From Bacillus sp. FJAT-27264 (lineage in GTDB: Bacteria; Bacillota; Bacilli; Paenibacillales; Paenibacillaceae): 64,000 nucleotides of DNA. Each line of letters begins with the position of its first letter. Position 1 is the first letter of the stretch. The DNA lies in assembly GCF_001682855.1 (NCBI RefSeq), contig NZ_MAQW01000012.1, positions 434,001 to 498,000 of the forward strand. The letters run 5' to 3'. Positions 61,917 through 64,000 of this stretch are shown here, in pieces. The notes under the pieces were generated by a model, which was given only the letters and a program-made list of their open reading frames with translations, was not told the origin of the DNA and made no database searches. Both the position numbers and the translations under genes were made by a program.

Positions 61917-61936
61917 TGTAGTGAACGTTCATTCTA
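61917..61936. promoter_or_regulatory. TetR-type operator upstream of the second SDR
   Basis: TGAACGTTCA core with TCTA outside, the right half matching the operator at 60854. Located 20 bases before the SDR start and 25 bases after the TetR stop. Confidence 0.6.
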
Positions 61937-61960
61937 GTTCCATTAAAAAATTGCCGTAAT

Positions 61961-62557
61961 CTACGGCAAGAAAGCCTTCACTGTACTTACAGAGTTCCAG
62001 CTCGAAGAAACCGCCATATCCAACACTTCAGACGTAAGCTTCAGGTTGCCTTGCAAATGCCCTTTTACCAGAAATACAAACGTCCCCCAATGCATCTGAA
62101 CCATCAACCGGGCATCGCTCTGCTTGAAGATTTGTTGCTCCATTGCATCGGCATACATCACAGCCAATGGGCCGCACCAGTTCTTCTCATAAGCAAACCT
62201 CTTAGATTCATCATAAATGTACGACGACAGCGAATACTGCTCCATGAACTGAAACGCCTCGGGATTGTCGACACTAGACTGGACAACCCTCTGCCAAGTT
62301 CTTTGGAAACGTTCGAAAAGATCCGCGCTGTCATTGAAGCCTTGAAGCACATATTCCGTCTGGTACTCCACGATACTGGTGTACAGCTCGTTAATAATCT
62401 CTTCTTTTCCCGAAAAGCTGTTGTAAATGCTGCCCATCGATACTCCGGATTCACTGGAGATCAAGGACATGGAGGTCGCCTGAAGATCATGCTTACTGAG
62501 AAGCCTGAGTGTTGTTTCCAGTACAGCTTTTTTAGATTTCTTATATTTTTCAAACAT
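61961..62557 (-). CDS. TetR-family repressor of the two SDR genes (proposed)
   Basis: A 198-residue TetR regulator; HTH in SMSLISSESGVSMGSIYNSF, then a helical ligand domain rich in aromatic residues. The ATG at 62557 is used; GGGGG is 11 bases upstream and an ATG at 62575 overlaps it. Three similar palindromes (62604, 61917, 60854) define a candidate regulon of this gene and the two SDRs. Inducer unknown. Confidence 0.88.
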   Translation of the reverse strand: MFEKYKKSKKAVLETTLRLLSKHDLQATSMSLISSESGVSMGSIYNSFSGKEEIINELYTSIVEYQTEYVLQGFNDSADLFERFQRTWQRVVQSSVDNPEAFQFMEQYSLSSYIYDESKRFAYEKNWCGPLAVMYADAMEQQIFKQSDARLMVQMHWGTFVFLVKGHLQGNLKLTSEVLDMAVSSSWNSVSTVKAFLP

Positions 62558-62603
62558 ACCGCATATATCCCCCATTGAAAATTAAACAGTCATCATCTTG
62601 AAC

Positions 62604-62617
62604 AGAATGATCATTCT
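62604..62617. promoter_or_regulatory. autoregulatory palindrome upstream of the TetR gene
   Basis: AGAATGATCATTCT is a perfect 14-base palindrome sharing the AGAATGA half-site of the SDR operators, about 50 bases before the TetR start. Confidence 0.6.
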
Positions 62618-62767
62618 AATTTTAACTTTTCAATATCGGGATGTCAACGGGAGTCCTGCTGGAGATAACAACATCACCTTCCGAACCAACAGCGTATACC
62701 GCACTTTTTAATTCCTGATGAATTTGGTACACTTGGACAAAAAGATGAATAGAAGTGAGGTAACACC

Positions 62768-63343
62768 ATGTTTGAAGGATTAATGCAACAACTGAGCCGC
62801 TGGTCACGTTCCTGGCTCGCCGCGATGGCGGTTATTCTAGTCATTGCACTGACCGGCTGCGGAGAGATCAGCAACAACAACTCTTCAGCAGTCCATGAAC
62901 CAAGTCCAACGTCATCCAGTCAAGCGGTAGCGCCCAAATCCACCCTTGCCCCGAAAGAGTCCAATACTTCCAAGGCACCGGACAAGTCCCAGGCTCCGCT
63001 TACCGGCTTCAAGGAGGTTTCGGATTATATCCGGCAGCATCATGCTCTTCCGGATAATTTTATTACAAAGAAGGAAGCCGAAGGGCTCGGCTGGGTAGCT
63101 GCCAAAGGGAATCTGAATCAAATAGCGCCTGGTAAAAGCATCGGCGGGGACCGTTTTGGCAACCGGGAAGGACTCTTGCCCAAAGCGAAAAACCGGATTT
63201 GGTACGAAGCAGACATTAACTATAAGAAGGGTTCACGCGGAGCAGATCGTATTCTCTACTCCAATGACGGATTGATCTACATGACTTCCGATCATTATAA
63301 GTCGTTTACGGATATTACCAAGGAAGGCAGTGTCCCCGAATGA
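62768..63343 (+). CDS. lipid-anchored barnase-family ribonuclease
   Basis: A 191-residue secreted ribonuclease of the barnase/N1 type. The mature part aligns with B. amyloliquefaciens barnase without gaps (offset 74): Lys101, Arg133, Glu147 (catalytic base), Arg157, Arg161 and His176 (acid) are all present, so activity is expected. The N terminus has a hydrophobic helix ending in the lipobox ALTGC (Cys31) and a Ser/Pro-rich linker of about 45 residues, so it is probably a membrane-tethered lipoprotein and not freely secreted. GAGGT precedes the ATG. The immunity gene overlaps the end by four bases. Confidence 0.92.
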   Translation: MFEGLMQQLSRWSRSWLAAMAVILVIALTGCGEISNNNSSAVHEPSPTSSSQAVAPKSTLAPKESNTSKAPDKSQAPLTGFKEVSDYIRQHHALPDNFITKKEAEGLGWVAAKGNLNQIAPGKSIGGDRFGNREGLLPKAKNRIWYEADINYKKGSRGADRILYSNDGLIYMTSDHYKSFTDITKEGSVPE

Positions 63344-63612
63344 GTAACGTTATGGAACTACGACAGTCTGAGGGAGACCCTTACGAGAACATACATGAAT
63401 GGCTACAGCAAAGTCTTGAGCTGCCTGAGTGGTACGGTCGTAATTTAGATGCGTTGTGGGATTGTGTCACCGGACATCTCCCCTTCCCCCTGAAGATCAT
63501 ATGGATTGCAGATTCCGAGCACGGTGAACGTTATTCCGCGGTGATTGAGGTTTTCGAGGATGCTGCCGATCAATATGATGAGATAAGCTTCGACTATGTG
63601 ACTGAAGAGTAA
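63340..63612 (+). CDS. barstar-family ribonuclease inhibitor
   Basis: A 90-residue barstar homologue, the cytoplasmic antidote to the preceding enzyme. The barnase-binding helix YGRNLDALWDCVTG is conserved (Asp37 and Asp41 equal barstar Asp35 and Asp39), as is the LPEWYG turn. Overlapping ATGA couples its translation to the ribonuclease gene, ensuring co-expression. Confidence 0.93.
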   Translation: MSNVMELRQSEGDPYENIHEWLQQSLELPEWYGRNLDALWDCVTGHLPFPLKIIWIADSEHGERYSAVIEVFEDAADQYDEISFDYVTEE

Positions 63613-63636
63613 GAATGTCTCTATGCAAAAATAAAC

Positions 63637-63676
63637 AATCCACCGCTTGATGAGATTCCTCATTTGACGGTGGATT
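63637..63676 (+). terminator. terminator after barstar
   Basis: Perfect nine-base arms AATCCACCG and CGGTGGATT with an inner ATGAG/CTCAT stem, followed by CTTTT. The reverse strand also has an A/T-rich flank, so it could serve the minus-strand acetyltransferase too. Confidence 0.82.
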
Positions 63677-63710
63677 CTTTTATATACAATACCCTCAAGC
63701 TATCTACAGT

Positions 63711-64000
63711 CTATCGACTGTCCGCCATAAATCGTAATTCACGTATAACCTCACCTTCGTTACGGCTTATTTCTGCAAAACCCAGTGAGACATACATCCT
63801 AGAGGCTACCTCATTCTCAGCGCGATGACCCAGAATTATTTTGTCACAAGCGTGCTTTTCTTGGATCGTTCGTAGAAGCGCTCTCATACCTGCTGTTCCC
63901 AACCCCCGGTGTTGAAACTTATGATGGATCATATAGGCTATAATCCAATAAGCTCCATCCTCGGGATCGACAGCATAGACTGCCAACCCCACTAATTGTG
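63711..64000 (-). CDS. GNAT-family acetyltransferase, partial
   Basis: The 3' 96 codons of a gene that continues beyond the right edge. Motif A reads IIAYMIHHKFQHRGLGTAGM and motif B ENEVASRMYVSLGF, both typical of GNAT enzymes. The N-terminal portion is outside the window. A GTG at 63992 could be taken as a start but the frame stays open to the edge. Minus strand, convergent with barstar. Confidence 0.85.
   Translation of the reverse strand, partial: QLVGLAVYAVDPEDGAYWIIAYMIHHKFQHRGLGTAGMRALLRTIQEKHACDKIILGHRAENEVASRMYVSLGFAEISRNEGEVIRELRFMADSR

Noticed and set aside
1..64000. CRISPR arrays, tRNA or rRNA genes, intact insertion sequences
   Set aside because: No regularly spaced repeats, cloverleaf-like or rRNA-like segments, or transposase genes were recognised on either strand.

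Overview
The window looks like chromosomal accessory DNA from a low-to-moderate GC, spore-forming-type Firmicute, most likely a Paenibacillus. This rests on strong GGAGG ribosome binding sites, frequent TTG/GTG starts, YesM/YesN-type sensor pairs, cre-like and Fur-like boxes, barnase/barstar, BlaI/BlaR1-type genes, many single-domain regulators, and the style of the sugar transporters. No rRNA, tRNA, integrase, intact transposase or CRISPR array was seen.

Layout. 0-6.6 kb: a PilZ protein, a TetR/hydrolase operon with a textbook autorepressor promoter, a phosphotransferase, and an OmpR-type two-component pair followed by an unrecognised secreted protein. 6.8-16.0 kb: a minus-strand sugar operon in which a membrane-anchored sugar-binding sensor, a YesM kinase and a YesN regulator (the arrangement of the XylFII-LytS/YesN system known from Clostridium beijerinckii) precede two further binding proteins and a MglA/MglC-type ATPase and permease. 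16.3-23.0 kb: two duplicated MerR-regulator plus membrane-bound alpha/beta-hydrolase modules with a third hydrolase; all three hydrolase promoters share a MerR-type operator. 23.3-28.3 kb: a thioredoxin-like protein and a Fur-controlled siderophore locus in which an AraC regulator and the binding lipoprotein form one uninterrupted reading frame although a promoter, a Fur box and a ribosome binding site lie between them. 28.5-32.8 kb: an SDR, a P-loop protein and a three-gene ABC-2 exporter. 32.9-38.9 kb: a decayed zone with pseudogene fragments (histidine kinase, LPXTG protein, two copies of the 3' end of a sulfurtransferase gene) around a phosphotransferase and a MerR-acetyltransferase-hydrolase operon. 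38.9-52.5 kb: organosulfur scavenging, with an SsuABC-like transporter, two flavin monooxygenases, an aldo/keto reductase and a sulfurtransferase, then a ribbon-helix-helix/ankyrin protein, two beta-lactamase-fold hydrolases and a MetNIQ-like transporter divergent from the second monooxygenase. 52.8-64 kb: a DUF3888 protein, a hydrolase, a BlaI/M56-peptidase/Lgt group with BlaI-type boxes, a GH43 arabinanase/xylosidase-like enzyme behind a cre site, a methyltransferase, a TetR plus two SDR genes sharing operators, a lipid-anchored barnase with barstar, and a partial acetyltransferase.

Working together: most small operons pair a local regulator with its target and carry a visible operator (TetR at 2.2 and 61-62.6 kb, MerR at 17-23 and 38.4 kb, BlaI at 55.4 and 56.6 kb, Fur at 27.3 and 28.3 kb). 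The most unusual items are the merged AraC/binding-protein frame, the MerR/hydrolase array, the repeated sulfurtransferase 3' ends, the RHH-ankyrin protein with its own palindrome, and the BlaI-box-controlled extra Lgt. All functions are inferred from reading the sequence; no database search was run.
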